A DNA stretch of 64,000 nucleotides. Origin: Kiritimatiellia bacterium (lineage in GTDB: Bacteria; Verrucomicrobiota; Kiritimatiellia; CAIVKH01). The DNA is taken from contig JAMLJG010000016.1 of NCBI GenBank assembly GCA_023953695.1, positions 1-64,000 of the forward strand. The letters run 5' to 3'. This document shows, piece by piece, positions 35,556 to 43,840 of this stretch. Every line of letters begins with the position of its first letter. Positions within the stretch are counted from its first letter, which is position 1. The position numbers and the translations under genes are program-made. The notes beneath the pieces were generated by a model. It did no database searches. It saw nothing but the letters and a program-made list of their open reading frames with translations, and was not told where the DNA came from.

Positions 35556-36422
35556 ATGCACGCATTGCTCATCGGTGGTAAAGGGATGCTGGGAAACGAC
35601 CTGCTGGATGCCGTCATCCGACGCGGCGGCGTCGCAACCGTTCTGGATCTTCCCGAAGTGGACATCTTGCAAGGTCGCGAGTTGCCCAACCGGCTTCCGC
35701 CCGCCGACATTGCCATCAACTGCGCCGCCTTCACCCGGGTGGACGACGCCGAGCGCGAGCGCGAGCTTTGCTGGAACATAAACGCCGTCGGCGCGCACAA
35801 CGTCGCTCGCGCCTGCGCCCAACGCCGCATCCCGCTCCTCCACCTCAGTACCGATTACGTATTCGATGGGCGGAAAGGTTCGCCCTACAGCGAGAGCGAT
35901 CCCGTCGCGCCGTTGAACTACTATGGCCAGAGCAAGCGGGAAGGGGAGCTGCGCGTATTGGAAGCCGGCGGCCCCGCCGTCATTGTGCGAACACAATCGC
36001 TCTACGGCGTGCGCGGGCGAAACTTCGTCCGCGCGATCCTCGGACAACTCCAGCAAAACAAGACGCCCCTGCGCGTCGTGTCCGATCAGATCTCATCCCC
36101 GACCTATACCCGCCATCTCGCCGAGGCCCTTCTCGACCTCGCAGCGCGGCGTCCCCCGAATGGCATCGTGCACGCTGCCGCCAGCGGCGCTTGCTCGTGG
36201 TGGGACTTTGCAAAAGCCATCGTGTTGCGCGTTCGACCTGGTGTGGACGTAGAACCGCGGGCAACCTCGGAATTGAACTATCCTGCGCCGCGCCCCCCAT
36301 ATTCCGTCCTCGGTACTGCGCATCTGGCTGAACTCATCGGACGACACCTGCCGACCTGGGAAGAGGGGCTCGACGCCTACCTCGCCGAGGAACCCCTGAC
36401 CGCCGAGCTTCGCAGACGCTAG
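35556..36422 (+). CDS. rfbD: dTDP-4-dehydrorhamnose reductase
   Basis: 288 residues, extended short-chain dehydrogenase fold. The NADPH motif GGKGMLG is near the start. INCAAFTRVDDAE, HLSTDYVFDG, the catalytic YYGQSKREGE (YxxxK), IVRTQSLYG and DQISSPTYTRHLA are typical of RfbD/RmlD. It would make dTDP-L-rhamnose for cell-surface polysaccharide. The other rml genes are not adjacent, and SDR enzymes with related substrates cannot be excluded. Confidence 0.88.
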   Translation: MHALLIGGKGMLGNDLLDAVIRRGGVATVLDLPEVDILQGRELPNRLPPADIAINCAAFTRVDDAERERELCWNINAVGAHNVARACAQRRIPLLHLSTDYVFDGRKGSPYSESDPVAPLNYYGQSKREGELRVLEAGGPAVIVRTQSLYGVRGRNFVRAILGQLQQNKTPLRVVSDQISSPTYTRHLAEALLDLAARRPPNGIVHAAASGACSWWDFAKAIVLRVRPGVDVEPRATSELNYPAPRPPYSVLGTAHLAELIGRHLPTWEEGLDAYLAEEPLTAELRRR

Positions 36423-36440
36423 TGGATCAAGATTTGATTC

Positions 36441-36815
36441 CGTGTGGGTAGTGCGCGAGGCGGCGGTTTGAGCCAAACCGCCTACCTTTGGGGAACGATA
36501 TTGCGGCACGGTGTGGGTAGTGCGCGTTGGCCCAACGCGCCGGAACGAGTTGAGGAGTGAGCGAAGCGCGGCGGTTTGAGCCAAACCGCCCTACCTTTGG
36601 GGAACGATATTGCGGCACGGTGTGGGTAGTGCGCGTTGGCCCAACGCGCCGGAACGAGTTGAGGAGCGAGCGAAGCGCGGCGGCCGGAGCCAACCGCCCT
36701 ACCTTTGGGGAACGATATTGCGGCATTTCCAGGCGGTAGGGCGCGTTGGCCCAACGCGCCGGAACGAGTTGAGGAGTGAGCGAAGCGCGGCGGTTTGAGC
36801 CAAACCGCCCTACCG
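36441..36815. repeat. Tandem ~109 bp intergenic repeat with two palindromes per unit
   Basis: About three and a half tandem units with periods of 109 and 108 bases (the word acctttgg recurs at 36484, 36593 and 36701). Each unit holds the near-palindromes GCGCGTTGGCCCAACGCGC and GCGGTTTGAGCCAAACCGC, joined by GGAACGAGTTGAGGAG and GAACGATATTGCGGC. A single further copy follows hicBA at 37362, and a decayed one lies at 57760. Open frames crossing it are composition artefacts. This fills the 36423-36873 gap; no gene is seen there. Confidence 0.9.
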
Positions 36816-36873
36816 ATTAGGAATGTGAGGACTCGGGATTTTCAGATCGGGCATTGGATTTAAGTGGAAGTGC

Positions 36874-37098
36874 TTACCGGTGCTTCAAGAAGTCGTCCGC
36901 TGTCAAACCAATGTCTTTTGCGATCTGCCGCAGAAGGATGGGTGAAAGGTCTCTTGATCCATGATCTGGCACTGTCGTCTGGCGGCCATCGAGATGACGA
37001 AACTGCCGATGTGAACCTCGCTGCCGAACTTGCTCGAAGCCGAGGCGCGTCAGGATTCGGATGACCTCTCTGGGTGTTAGAACCGGAAGCGATCCCAC
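36874..37098 (-). CDS. hicA: HicA family toxin (mRNA interferase)
   Basis: 74 residues: LTPREVIRILTRLGFEQVRQ, GSHRQFRH with the catalytic histidine of the dsRNA-binding fold, TTVPDHGSRDLSP and LLRQIAKDIGLTADDFL. HicA cleaves mRNA when it is free of HicB. It starts at a GTG two bases after the hicB stop. The antitoxin-first order is the less common arrangement of hic modules. Confidence 0.92.
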   Translation of the reverse strand: MGSLPVLTPREVIRILTRLGFEQVRQRGSHRQFRHLDGRQTTVPDHGSRDLSPILLRQIAKDIGLTADDFLKHR

Positions 37099-37100
37099 AA

Positions 37101-37307
37101 TTACACCACAACGGATTGCGTGCCTACAAACTCGGCCTCAAGCTTCGGCTCGCCATCTTCCAGGAGCATCTGAATGACCTCTTGTAGATTCGCGTGCAAT
37201 TCCTCAAGGGTTTCGCCTTGGGAATGAGCACCCGGGAAGCCGGGAACGTAGCCGGTGTAGAGTTTTGTCTCCGGGCAACGCTCAATAATGGCCGTGTAGG
37301 TTTTCAT
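37101..37307 (-). CDS. hicB: HicB family antitoxin (short form)
   Basis: 68 residues: TAIIERCPETKLYTGYVPGF, GAHSQGETLEELHANLQEVI and LLEDGEPKLEAEF match the partially degraded RNase H-like fold of HicB. It lacks the C-terminal helix-turn-helix of longer HicB proteins, so self-repression would need another route. No ribosome site precedes the ATG; the promoter placement suggests a leaderless message. Confidence 0.9.
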   Translation of the reverse strand: MKTYTAIIERCPETKLYTGYVPGFPGAHSQGETLEELHANLQEVIQMLLEDGEPKLEAEFVGTQSVVV

Positions 37308-37313
37308 GCCGTC

Positions 37314-37342
37314 AATTTATCCCGAAAAGGCGCCGCTGTCTA
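37314..37342 (-). promoter_or_regulatory. Predicted promoter of hicBA
   Basis: On the minus strand TAGACA (37342-37337), 17 bases, TAAATT (37319-37314). The expected start falls on the hicB ATG at 37307. Confidence 0.4.
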
Positions 37343-37361
37343 TCGTGCGAGATGGGCCAAT

Positions 37362-37475
37362 GGGGCGGTAGGGAACGATATTGCGGCACGGTGTGGGTAG
37401 GGCGCGTTGGCCCAACGCGCCGGAACGAGTTGAGGAGCGAGCGAAGCGCGGCGGTTTGAGCCAAACCGCCCTGCC
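37362..37475. repeat. Single copy of the ~109 bp intergenic repeat, right of hicBA
   Basis: Carries the same order of words as the array at 36441-36815: GGAACGATATTGCGGCACGG, the GCGCGTTGGCCCAACGCGC palindrome, GGAACGAGTTGAGGAG and the GCGGTTTGAGCCAAACCGC palindrome. The two sets enclose the toxin-antitoxin pair in the same orientation. Confidence 0.9.
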
Positions 37476-37504
37476 ATTTTCGGTTTGTACAGCCGGGGAA
37501 GGGT

Positions 37505-38791
37505 TCAGGTGAGGTCTTTGAAAAGGACCTTGGAGTGGCGTCCGCTCTTGTCGTAGGCCGCGCGGCGCGAGGGTGGGAGCATGTCTGGCGAGCCTTCCCG
37601 GAAACCGCCTTTGTGCGCGAAATAGTTGAATGCCTGTGTGGACAGCGCGAGCAGCCGACGCGCGCCGCGCTGGCGCGCTTGTTCTTCGGCATAGAGCATC
37701 AATTTCCCGCCGATCCCGCGATTCTCGTGGGCTTCGGCGACGAATAGACACTCCAACTCCGCCGCGGGCGGATGGGCGTCGTGCAGGGACTTCAGCCCGG
37801 CGCAGCCGACGATGTTGCGATCAATCTCGAACACGTAAAAATCGCCAATCCGCTCCTCAATCGAGCGCCGCGTGCGCGGCGCCAGTTGTTGCGATTCCAC
37901 CGATTCGCGGATCAATTTCATGATCATGCCCGCGTCTTTCTTCATCGCGGGTCGAATGGCGAGATATTCGTTGGCGTGGATCATGGTGCCGACGCCTTCG
38001 TTGGAAAAAATCTCGCTGAGCAGCGCCTCGTCCTGCGTGCCGTCAATGATGTGCACGCGCTGGACGCCATTTCGACACGCCCGCACACCGTGCCGCAGTT
38101 TCGAGAGCATTGGCGCGGAGAGTTCGGAGCGGTGTTTGCGAATGTAGTCGTCCGCCTCTTCGACGGATACTTGCGCCGACAGGTGGCCCGCCGCGCGCGC
38201 TCCGTTGCTCGTCGTGATGTGGATCAGTTTGTTTGCCATCAGCGCTTCGGACACTTCCAGCGCCACACTGTCGGAGTTGACTCGATAGGTTTGGCCATTG
38301 CCGTCGAAGCCCAGTGGCGAGATGATCGGGATCACATCCTGGTTCAGGAGCGTTTCCAGAAACGCAACATCCACGCGATCCACCTGGCCGGTGAATTGTT
38401 GATCCACGCCATTCAGAATGCCTGCCGGATGCGCTGTGATTGCATTGGTGATTACGGCGCGCTGATCCGTATCGTTCAGTCCCATCAGGATTTCGTGCGC
38501 GAGGCGATTGGATGCCAGGATGGCGAGACGTAAGGTCGCAGCGTCGGTGATGCCCATGCCGTCCAGATCGGATGGCGACAACTTGATCTCATCAGCCAGC
38601 GCTTTGACCTGCACCGAACAGCCGTGCACCAAAACAATCCGAATATTCAAGCTGCGCAAAACGGAGATATCCAGCAGCAGATTGCGGAAATTATCCGACG
38701 CGAGCACCGCACTGTCCACGTTGAGAACGAACACGCGATCCCGGAATCGGGCCGTGTAATGCAGAATACCGCGCAAGTCTGCTGCTTTCAT
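37505..38791 (-). CDS. argA: Amino-acid N-acetyltransferase (N-acetylglutamate synthase)
   Basis: 428 residues. An amino-acid kinase domain (about 1-275; RIVLVHGCSVQVKALA, VIPIISPLGFDGNGQTYRVN) is fused to a C-terminal GNAT domain (about 280-428; LECLFVAEAHENRGIGGKLM with the acetyl-CoA loop). This is the classical ArgA form that makes N-acetylglutamate, the first step of arginine synthesis, usually feedback-inhibited by arginine. No other arg gene is nearby. Confidence 0.92.
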   Translation of the reverse strand: MKAADLRGILHYTARFRDRVFVLNVDSAVLASDNFRNLLLDISVLRSLNIRIVLVHGCSVQVKALADEIKLSPSDLDGMGITDAATLRLAILASNRLAHEILMGLNDTDQRAVITNAITAHPAGILNGVDQQFTGQVDRVDVAFLETLLNQDVIPIISPLGFDGNGQTYRVNSDSVALEVSEALMANKLIHITTSNGARAAGHLSAQVSVEEADDYIRKHRSELSAPMLSKLRHGVRACRNGVQRVHIIDGTQDEALLSEIFSNEGVGTMIHANEYLAIRPAMKKDAGMIMKLIRESVESQQLAPRTRRSIEERIGDFYVFEIDRNIVGCAGLKSLHDAHPPAAELECLFVAEAHENRGIGGKLMLYAEEQARQRGARRLLALSTQAFNYFAHKGGFREGSPDMLPPSRRAAYDKSGRHSKVLFKDLT

Positions 38792-38865
38792 GGGATCGGA
38801 TTAGAACAAAAATCGAGCCGCGCTGCAAATAGCGCGTTGATCGGCTTTCGGATGCCCGTCGGGCT

Positions 38866-39561
38866 TCAGCGGCGCCGGTCTCCGAGCAGCCCCGATCGCA
38901 TCAAGAAATAGAGCAACTGCAGCACCGCAGTCACCGCGCCGGCCACGTAGGTCAGGAATGCCGCATTGAGCACCTTGGCTGCACTCGGATATTCCGCCGC
39001 CGTGACCACTCCCGATTCGACCATGTAGCGCTTCGCCCGCGCGCTCGCATCCCATTCCACCGGCAGCGTGACGATCGAGAAGAGAACCGCGCCCGCAAAG
39101 AGAAGCGCACCCAGCTTCAGCATGCCGACCGAGCCGATCGCCGCGCCGATCATGAAGAGGATCGGCGCAATGTTCTGGCCCGCAATCGTCGCCGGCAGCA
39201 AAAGCGTGCGCAGCCCCATCGGCGCGTAGTTGTGCGCCTTTTGCAGCGCATGTCCCGCCTCGTGACACGCCACGCCAATGGCCGAGAGGGATTGGCCGCC
39301 ATAGACCGAGGGCGAGAGATTCAGCGAATTGTCGCGCGGGTTGTAGTGGTCCGACAGAAACCCCTGAATGGGTCGAATCTGCACATCGGTGATCCCTTGC
39401 GATTGGAGCATGCGCTGCGCCGCCTGCGCGCCCGTCAACCCCGAGCGAGCGCCCACCTGGGAATACTTGGCAAAGGCGCTCTTCGTCAAATAGGCCGCCA
39501 GCATGCCCAACAGCAGACCCGGCAGCGCAAAAAGCCAATACATCGGACTCATCATCAGCAT
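38866..39561 (-). CDS. YugP-type zinc metallopeptidase (membrane)
   Basis: About 231 residues from ATG 39561, which follows GAGGAA at good spacing. An N-terminal membrane helix is followed by the zinc site ACHEAGHALQKA (HExxH, near residue 110) and two to three more helices; the family word DHYNPRDNSLNLSPSVYGG precedes the active site. This is the Zn_peptidase_2 (YugP) family of putative neutral membrane proteases. The substrate is unknown. Confidence 0.88.
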   Translation of the reverse strand: MLMMSPMYWLFALPGLLLGMLAAYLTKSAFAKYSQVGARSGLTGAQAAQRMLQSQGITDVQIRPIQGFLSDHYNPRDNSLNLSPSVYGGQSLSAIGVACHEAGHALQKAHNYAPMGLRTLLLPATIAGQNIAPILFMIGAAIGSVGMLKLGALLFAGAVLFSIVTLPVEWDASARAKRYMVESGVVTAAEYPSAAKVLNAAFLTYVAGAVTAVLQLLYFLMRSGLLGDRRR

Positions 39562-39642
39562 TGTGTTCAATTCCTCGCGCAAAAATATGATATCTGGTCG
39601 GACATGCAAGCAAGACCGGCGTTCAACAGCCCGCCTTTCTCG

Positions 39643-39670
39643 TTGCAATCTCTCAAGCGCTTGGTAGATT
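39643..39670 (+). promoter_or_regulatory. Predicted promoter of tRNA-His
   Basis: TTGCAA (39643-39648), 16 bases, TAGATT (39665-39670), ending about 15 bases before the tRNA. Confidence 0.45.
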
Positions 39671-39684
39671 CCTTGTTCCTTGGC

Positions 39685-39761
39685 GGTGGCCGTAGCTCAG
39701 TTGGCAGAGCGTCAGGTTGTGGCCCTGAATGTCGCGGGTTCAAGTCCCGTCGGTCACCCCA
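39685..39761 (+). tRNA. tRNA-His (anticodon GTG)
   Basis: Acceptor GTGGCCG pairs with CGGTCAC, with the extra G at -1 (39685) typical of tRNA-His. The anticodon loop TTGTGGC carries GTG, the T arm GCGGGTTCAAGTCCCGT is complete, and CCA is encoded (ends 39761). A T-run follows. Confidence 0.95.
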
Positions 39762-39808
39762 TTTTTATCCCGCACGCAGTGGATCCTTGTCCTCCTTGGA
39801 AATGCGCC

Positions 39809-40273
39809 ATGGAAATTTCTGTCCTTGCTCCATCCCGATCCGACGATATTGCGGAGCTTGCGGTGCGGCTGACGGACGAGATCATCCAGCGCACGGGAGT
39901 GAAGGCCTTTGGCTCCGATGTGCCGCGCGCCCGCGAGTTGTGTCGCCGCTTCATGGAGGCCGGACAATACACCGTGATCGCCGCATCTGAAGAAGGGAAG
40001 ATCGTCGGCTTTGGCGCTCTTTGCGAGAGCCACTCCATCTATGCCGAGGGGACCTTTGGCATCCTCCAGGAGTTCTATGTGGCTCCCGAACGCCGATCCG
40101 AAGGAATCGGCTCCGCGCTCCTTGCGGCAATCGTGGCGCACGCGAAAGAGCGGGGCTGGAAACGGCTCGAATTGTGCACGCCGCCGATTCCGGAGTTCGA
40201 TGCGACGGTTCAATTCTATCGGAAGAACGGCTTCGAAATCACCGGTGGCCACAAAATGAAGCGCGCGATCTGA
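39809..40273 (+). CDS. GNAT family N-acetyltransferase
   Basis: 154 residues from ATG 39809. The acetyl-CoA loop is in QEFYVAPERRSEGIGSALLA, preceded by IVGFGALCES and followed by ELCTPPIPEFDATVQFYRKNGF, a normal GNAT fold. The substrate cannot be told. An open frame back to 39680 would run through tRNA-His and is not used. The ribosome site is weak. Confidence 0.85.
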   Translation: MEISVLAPSRSDDIAELAVRLTDEIIQRTGVKAFGSDVPRARELCRRFMEAGQYTVIAASEEGKIVGFGALCESHSIYAEGTFGILQEFYVAPERRSEGIGSALLAAIVAHAKERGWKRLELCTPPIPEFDATVQFYRKNGFEITGGHKMKRAI

Positions 40274-40312
40274 CCGCTTGCCTTTGGCGAGTGGTTTGCG
40301 TCTAGTGGTGCG

Positions 40313-40726
40313 ATGCGCTTCGGAACCATCAGCACACAGAAGCTCGACGAATTGACGGCGCGGATGACGGCGCTGGAAATTCGCGAGGCCGATTTGGTGG
40401 AGCGGTTCGTGCGCGGCTCGGGGCCGGGCGGCCAGAAGGTGAACAAAAGTTCGTCCTGCGTCTATCTGCTCCACAAGCCTTCCGGCATCGAGGTCAAATG
40501 TCAGCGAGAACGATCTCAGGCGCTCAACCGATTCTTCGCGCGGCGCGAGCTGTGCGATCGGCTGGAGGCGCTGGTCAAAGGTGTCGCCGATGCGCGACGG
40601 CAGGAAATTGAAAAGACGCGCCGCCGAAAGCGCCAAAAATCGCGCCGCCAGAAACGGCGCATGGTCGCGGATAAACGTCACCGCTCCGGCATCAAATCCA
40701 TGCGCGGTCCCGTTCGGGACGAATAG
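40313..40726 (+). CDS. Class-I release-factor-like GGQ protein (ribosome rescue)
   Basis: 137 residues: a single RF-1 domain with GSGPGGQKVNKSSSCVYL, whose GGQ loop releases the peptide from tRNA in the ribosome, and then a basic tail (RRRKRQKSRRQKRRMVADKR). It lacks the codon-reading domains of RF1/RF2, like ArfB/YaeJ and mitochondrial C12orf65. It probably frees stalled ribosomes. The 283 bases after it, up to the PEP-CTERM gene, show no gene. Confidence 0.88.
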   Translation: MRFGTISTQKLDELTARMTALEIREADLVERFVRGSGPGGQKVNKSSSCVYLLHKPSGIEVKCQRERSQALNRFFARRELCDRLEALVKGVADARRQEIEKTRRRKRQKSRRQKRRMVADKRHRSGIKSMRGPVRDE

Positions 40727-41009
40727 GGGCGGGGCTCCCCGAATCGCGCCAGCCGTCCAACGCCCCCCCAAAAAAGCCCGCAGGTGGCCCTCGATTCTTA
40801 CGATTTGCGCAAAATAAGGGAAAACGAGGGGAATCGAGCCTCGATTCGCGAAATCCACGCATTTTGCCGCTTAAAATGGGCATCGCACGCCCCAACAAAA
40901 ATCGCAAAAAAACTTAACAAATTGCTTGCTTCGCCCTAGTCATTTAACAAGACTTGCACCAGTGAGGTAGTGGGTCTCAAAAACAAATGGGCAAATGAGG
41001 AGAAACGGG

Positions 41010-41696
41010 ATGAAGACATTAATCGCAGCAGTGGCCACCGCAGTTGGCCTGACCTGTGCAGCACAGGCAGACTTGCTTTTGGAATGGGTATTTAGTGGCT
41101 CTTCGCCTGCATCACAGGTAGCGAACAGCATTGATTCGCGGCTTGATTCGGGTGGTTCGTTCAACGACCTCACTCGTGGCGCCGGGGCTCCGTCGTCGGC
41201 TGCCAATAGCTCTTTCCGGACAACGGGATTTCAAAACGATGGAATATCCACGGCCAATACGGATTATTTCCAGCTCGTTCTCTCGGCCAGCTCCGGCTAT
41301 GACCTGTCCCTTTCCGGGATCACGGCTGCATTTGCCGGTACGACTTCATTCTCTGTCTCGCCGGGCGTTTCTCATCAGTGGGCCTATAGCTTGGATGGAT
41401 CCACGTTCACGCTGATTGGATCGGCACAGACGCGGGTTGGCAACGGCTCTGACACCTTTGACTTCTCGGGTGTCTCCGCGCTGCAGAATGTTGCGGCGGG
41501 GACGGATGTCACGCTGCGCTACTATGCAGAAGGACAAACGCCCACGGGCGGATGGGGCTTTTTCAGCACGGGTGGCACGGCGCCTGGCTTGCAGGTCAAT
41601 GGCAGCTTGGCGGTTGTGCCGGAGCCGAGTGTGTTCGCGCTCTTCGCGATTGGCGGGTTGGCCGCTGCGCGTTTTGCTCGCCGTCGCAAAGAATAA
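41010..41696 (+). CDS. PEP-CTERM exported protein
   Basis: 228 residues. The signal peptide (1-20, ending AAQADL) is followed by a beta-rich Ser/Gly/Thr body and the C-terminal sorting signal VVPEPSVFALFAIGGLAAAR plus the basic RRRKE tail. The PEP-CTERM signal is cut by an exosortase and marks proteins linked to extracellular polysaccharide. No exosortase gene is in the window. GAGGAGAA precedes ATG 41010. A strong terminator follows. Confidence 0.9.
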   Translation: MKTLIAAVATAVGLTCAAQADLLLEWVFSGSSPASQVANSIDSRLDSGGSFNDLTRGAGAPSSAANSSFRTTGFQNDGISTANTDYFQLVLSASSGYDLSLSGITAAFAGTTSFSVSPGVSHQWAYSLDGSTFTLIGSAQTRVGNGSDTFDFSGVSALQNVAAGTDVTLRYYAEGQTPTGGWGFFSTGGTAPGLQVNGSLAVVPEPSVFALFAIGGLAAARFARRRKE

Positions 41697-41723
41697 TAGA
41701 CGCTCTCATATTTGTCCGATGTG

Positions 41724-41758
41724 GAAAAGCGCTCCTTCGCGGAGCGCTTTTCTTTTTC
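41724..41758 (+). terminator. Rho-independent terminator after the PEP-CTERM gene
   Basis: A 12-pair stem GAAAAGCGCTCC / GGAGCGCTTTTC around the loop TTCGC, followed by TTTTT. Confidence 0.92.
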
Positions 41759-41768
41759 CGATTCAACG

Positions 41769-43793
41769 ATGCGTAGGTACCTACTATTCGGCGTGGCGCT
41801 GGGGGCTGCGGCACTTTTTCTCGCGCTTTCGGCTGTGCAGTGGGGTCGAATCTCTCGCGCGCATGCGGCGCTGGTTTCCGATTCCGCGGGGGCGGATCTC
41901 GCGCAGGGCCGAGGTTCTCATATTTTTCTGGATAACGATGCGTATTATTGGATCGGCTATGCGCAGGAAATGGCCGCGAAGGGCGTGTGGCGGATTCGCG
42001 CGACGCATTTCGATGATCCGCCCGATGGGCGGCCGGTGCACTGGAGTCAGTCGGTCTCGTGGCTGCTCCTGGGATTGGGCGCGGTGCGCGATTTCTTCAG
42101 CGGCGAGGGGATGGCGGCGGCCATTGAAGCGGCTGCGATTTGGAGCGAGCCGCTGCTGTTGTGGCTGTGGCTTCTGTTCGTTGGCTTCTTGCTTCTGAAG
42201 CGAGTGGGGCTGGGAGCGGCCCTGGTTTGGGTGGTGACGCTTTGCGCGCTACCGCCGATTCAGTGGACGTTTCATCCGCTTCGTCCCGATCACCACGGCT
42301 TGCAGGTGGCGTTTTCGCTGTCGAGTTTGCTGTGCCTCGTTTTGGGGGGCTTGGGCTGGGTTGCGAATGATGGGGCTGGGGAGGCGAGGGGCGGCGGTTG
42401 GTTCAAGCCGCTGACGCCGCCGAGTCGAGTTGGGGCGCGGCGCGGGTTTCTCGCGGCGGGTGTTCTGGGCGGGCTCGGGCTGTGGCTGGGGGCCACGGTT
42501 CAGTTGATGGGTATTGGGCTGTTTGCGCTGGCTGCGCTGGTTTTGTTGTGCTTGATGCCTTCGGACAATGAGGGGGCTCCGATTGTTTATGATCCGCGGC
42601 TCTGGCGCGTATGGGGCATTTCGGGCGCGAGTGTGGCGCTGTTGTTTTATGGGGTGGAGTATATGCCGTCGTTTCCGGGGATGCGGCTGGAAGTGAATCA
42701 TCCGGTGTATGCGGTTTCCTGGTTTTGCGTGGGCGAGGTGTTGGCGCGCATTTCTGCGGCCCGGACGCAGGCGCGGCGGTTGAAGGTCTTGCCGGTGGCC
42801 GCCTTTGCATTGGGCGCGGTGTTGACGCCGTTGTTGCTGCTGCTGGGGCCGTCGGATTGGCACGCGCTGCGCGATCCGTGGATGCAGCGGTTGCATCAGT
42901 TCATTGATGAGTTCAGGCCGTTTGCGAGCGCGCGGGGGGCGCGCCCGATTGCGGCGTGGTTTCAGGCCACGGGTATTCTCTTGGCGGCGCTGGCGGTGGG
43001 CGCGAGGTTGGTGGGGAGCAAGCGCACGACGCTGTATGAATGGGCGTGTTTGTTGGCGACGCTTTTTGTGGCGCTGGTGTATGGCGTGTTGACCTATTTG
43101 CAGGCGCGGTGGCTGAACTTCTTTGTGGGCGCGGCGCTGTTGTTTTGCGTGGTGGCGCTGTCGGTTTTGGCGCGTTTGGCGGCCGGGCAGCGGAGGTGGA
43201 GGGTGGGGCTGGTGGCGCTGGTGGTCGGGCTTGCGGCGCAGGCGCTCTATTTTCTTGCGCAGGAGCCGCTCGCGCTGTTGCGGGGGCAGTTGGCGAAGCA
43301 GCCGTTGGCGCAGTTTGTGCCGTCGGTCCTGCAGGCGCAACTGGCGGGGAACGTGCGGGCGGAGAATCCGACGGGGGCGCTTCGCGCGATGGCGTCGCCC
43401 AATCTCGCCGCGCGGCTGCAGTACTTTGGAGGGATTCCGTCCGTGTGTTCGTATTATTGGGAGAATCGCGATGGGCTGCGCGATGCGACGCTATTCTTTT
43501 CATCCACAAACGATGAGGCGGCGCGCGCGATTTTGCGCGAGCGGGGGATCACACAGGTGATCGTGTCGCCCTCGCCGGAGATTGCGCAGATGTTCTTCTA
43601 CATTGAGGAGGGTTATCCGTTCGATGGGCGCGCGGGCGTTCCGCTCGGTTTTCGGCTGCTCGGGAACGAGTGGGATTATCCGAGATGGCTCCGGCGCGAT
43701 GTGGCGCGCGAGGAGAGGCTCCAGCCCGGCGTGATGTTTGCGGGACAGCGGATTGTCGGGACGGTTCGCGTGTTCGATGTCGTGGGGCCGTAG
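41769..43793 (+). CDS. STT3-like membrane glycosyltransferase
   Basis: About 674 residues from ATG 41769; the open frame extends back to 41712 but that part is the terminator hairpin. About 12 membrane helices are followed by a short soluble C-terminal domain. The first loop has LDNDAYYWIGYAQEMAAKG, like the DxD/WYHLR region of STT3/AglB oligosaccharyltransferases, and a later loop has FHPLRPDHHGLQVAF. The C-terminal YYWENRDGLRDATLFF region sits where STT3 has its WWDYG motif. It may transfer a lipid-linked glycan; the exact family is tentative. Confidence 0.72.
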   Translation: MRRYLLFGVALGAAALFLALSAVQWGRISRAHAALVSDSAGADLAQGRGSHIFLDNDAYYWIGYAQEMAAKGVWRIRATHFDDPPDGRPVHWSQSVSWLLLGLGAVRDFFSGEGMAAAIEAAAIWSEPLLLWLWLLFVGFLLLKRVGLGAALVWVVTLCALPPIQWTFHPLRPDHHGLQVAFSLSSLLCLVLGGLGWVANDGAGEARGGGWFKPLTPPSRVGARRGFLAAGVLGGLGLWLGATVQLMGIGLFALAALVLLCLMPSDNEGAPIVYDPRLWRVWGISGASVALLFYGVEYMPSFPGMRLEVNHPVYAVSWFCVGEVLARISAARTQARRLKVLPVAAFALGAVLTPLLLLLGPSDWHALRDPWMQRLHQFIDEFRPFASARGARPIAAWFQATGILLAALAVGARLVGSKRTTLYEWACLLATLFVALVYGVLTYLQARWLNFFVGAALLFCVVALSVLARLAAGQRRWRVGLVALVVGLAAQALYFLAQEPLALLRGQLAKQPLAQFVPSVLQAQLAGNVRAENPTGALRAMASPNLAARLQYFGGIPSVCSYYWENRDGLRDATLFFSSTNDEAARAILRERGITQVIVSPSPEIAQMFFYIEEGYPFDGRAGVPLGFRLLGNEWDYPRWLRRDVAREERLQPGVMFAGQRIVGTVRVFDVVGP

Positions 43794-43840
43794 GCCCGAT
43801 GGCGCTGGGTGCGAGGTTATCTACGATGCGCGCTGTGCGG

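Noticed and set aside
36441..36815. CRISPR array
   Set aside because: Units are about 109 bp and nearly identical throughout, with no short repeat and unique spacer pattern and no cas genes.
39680..39808. Longer start for the GNAT gene
   Set aside because: It would translate tRNA-His; the ATG at 39809 is consistent with the length of the fold.
41712..41768. Longer start for the STT3-like gene
   Set aside because: The extra codons are the stem and T-run of the terminator of the previous gene.
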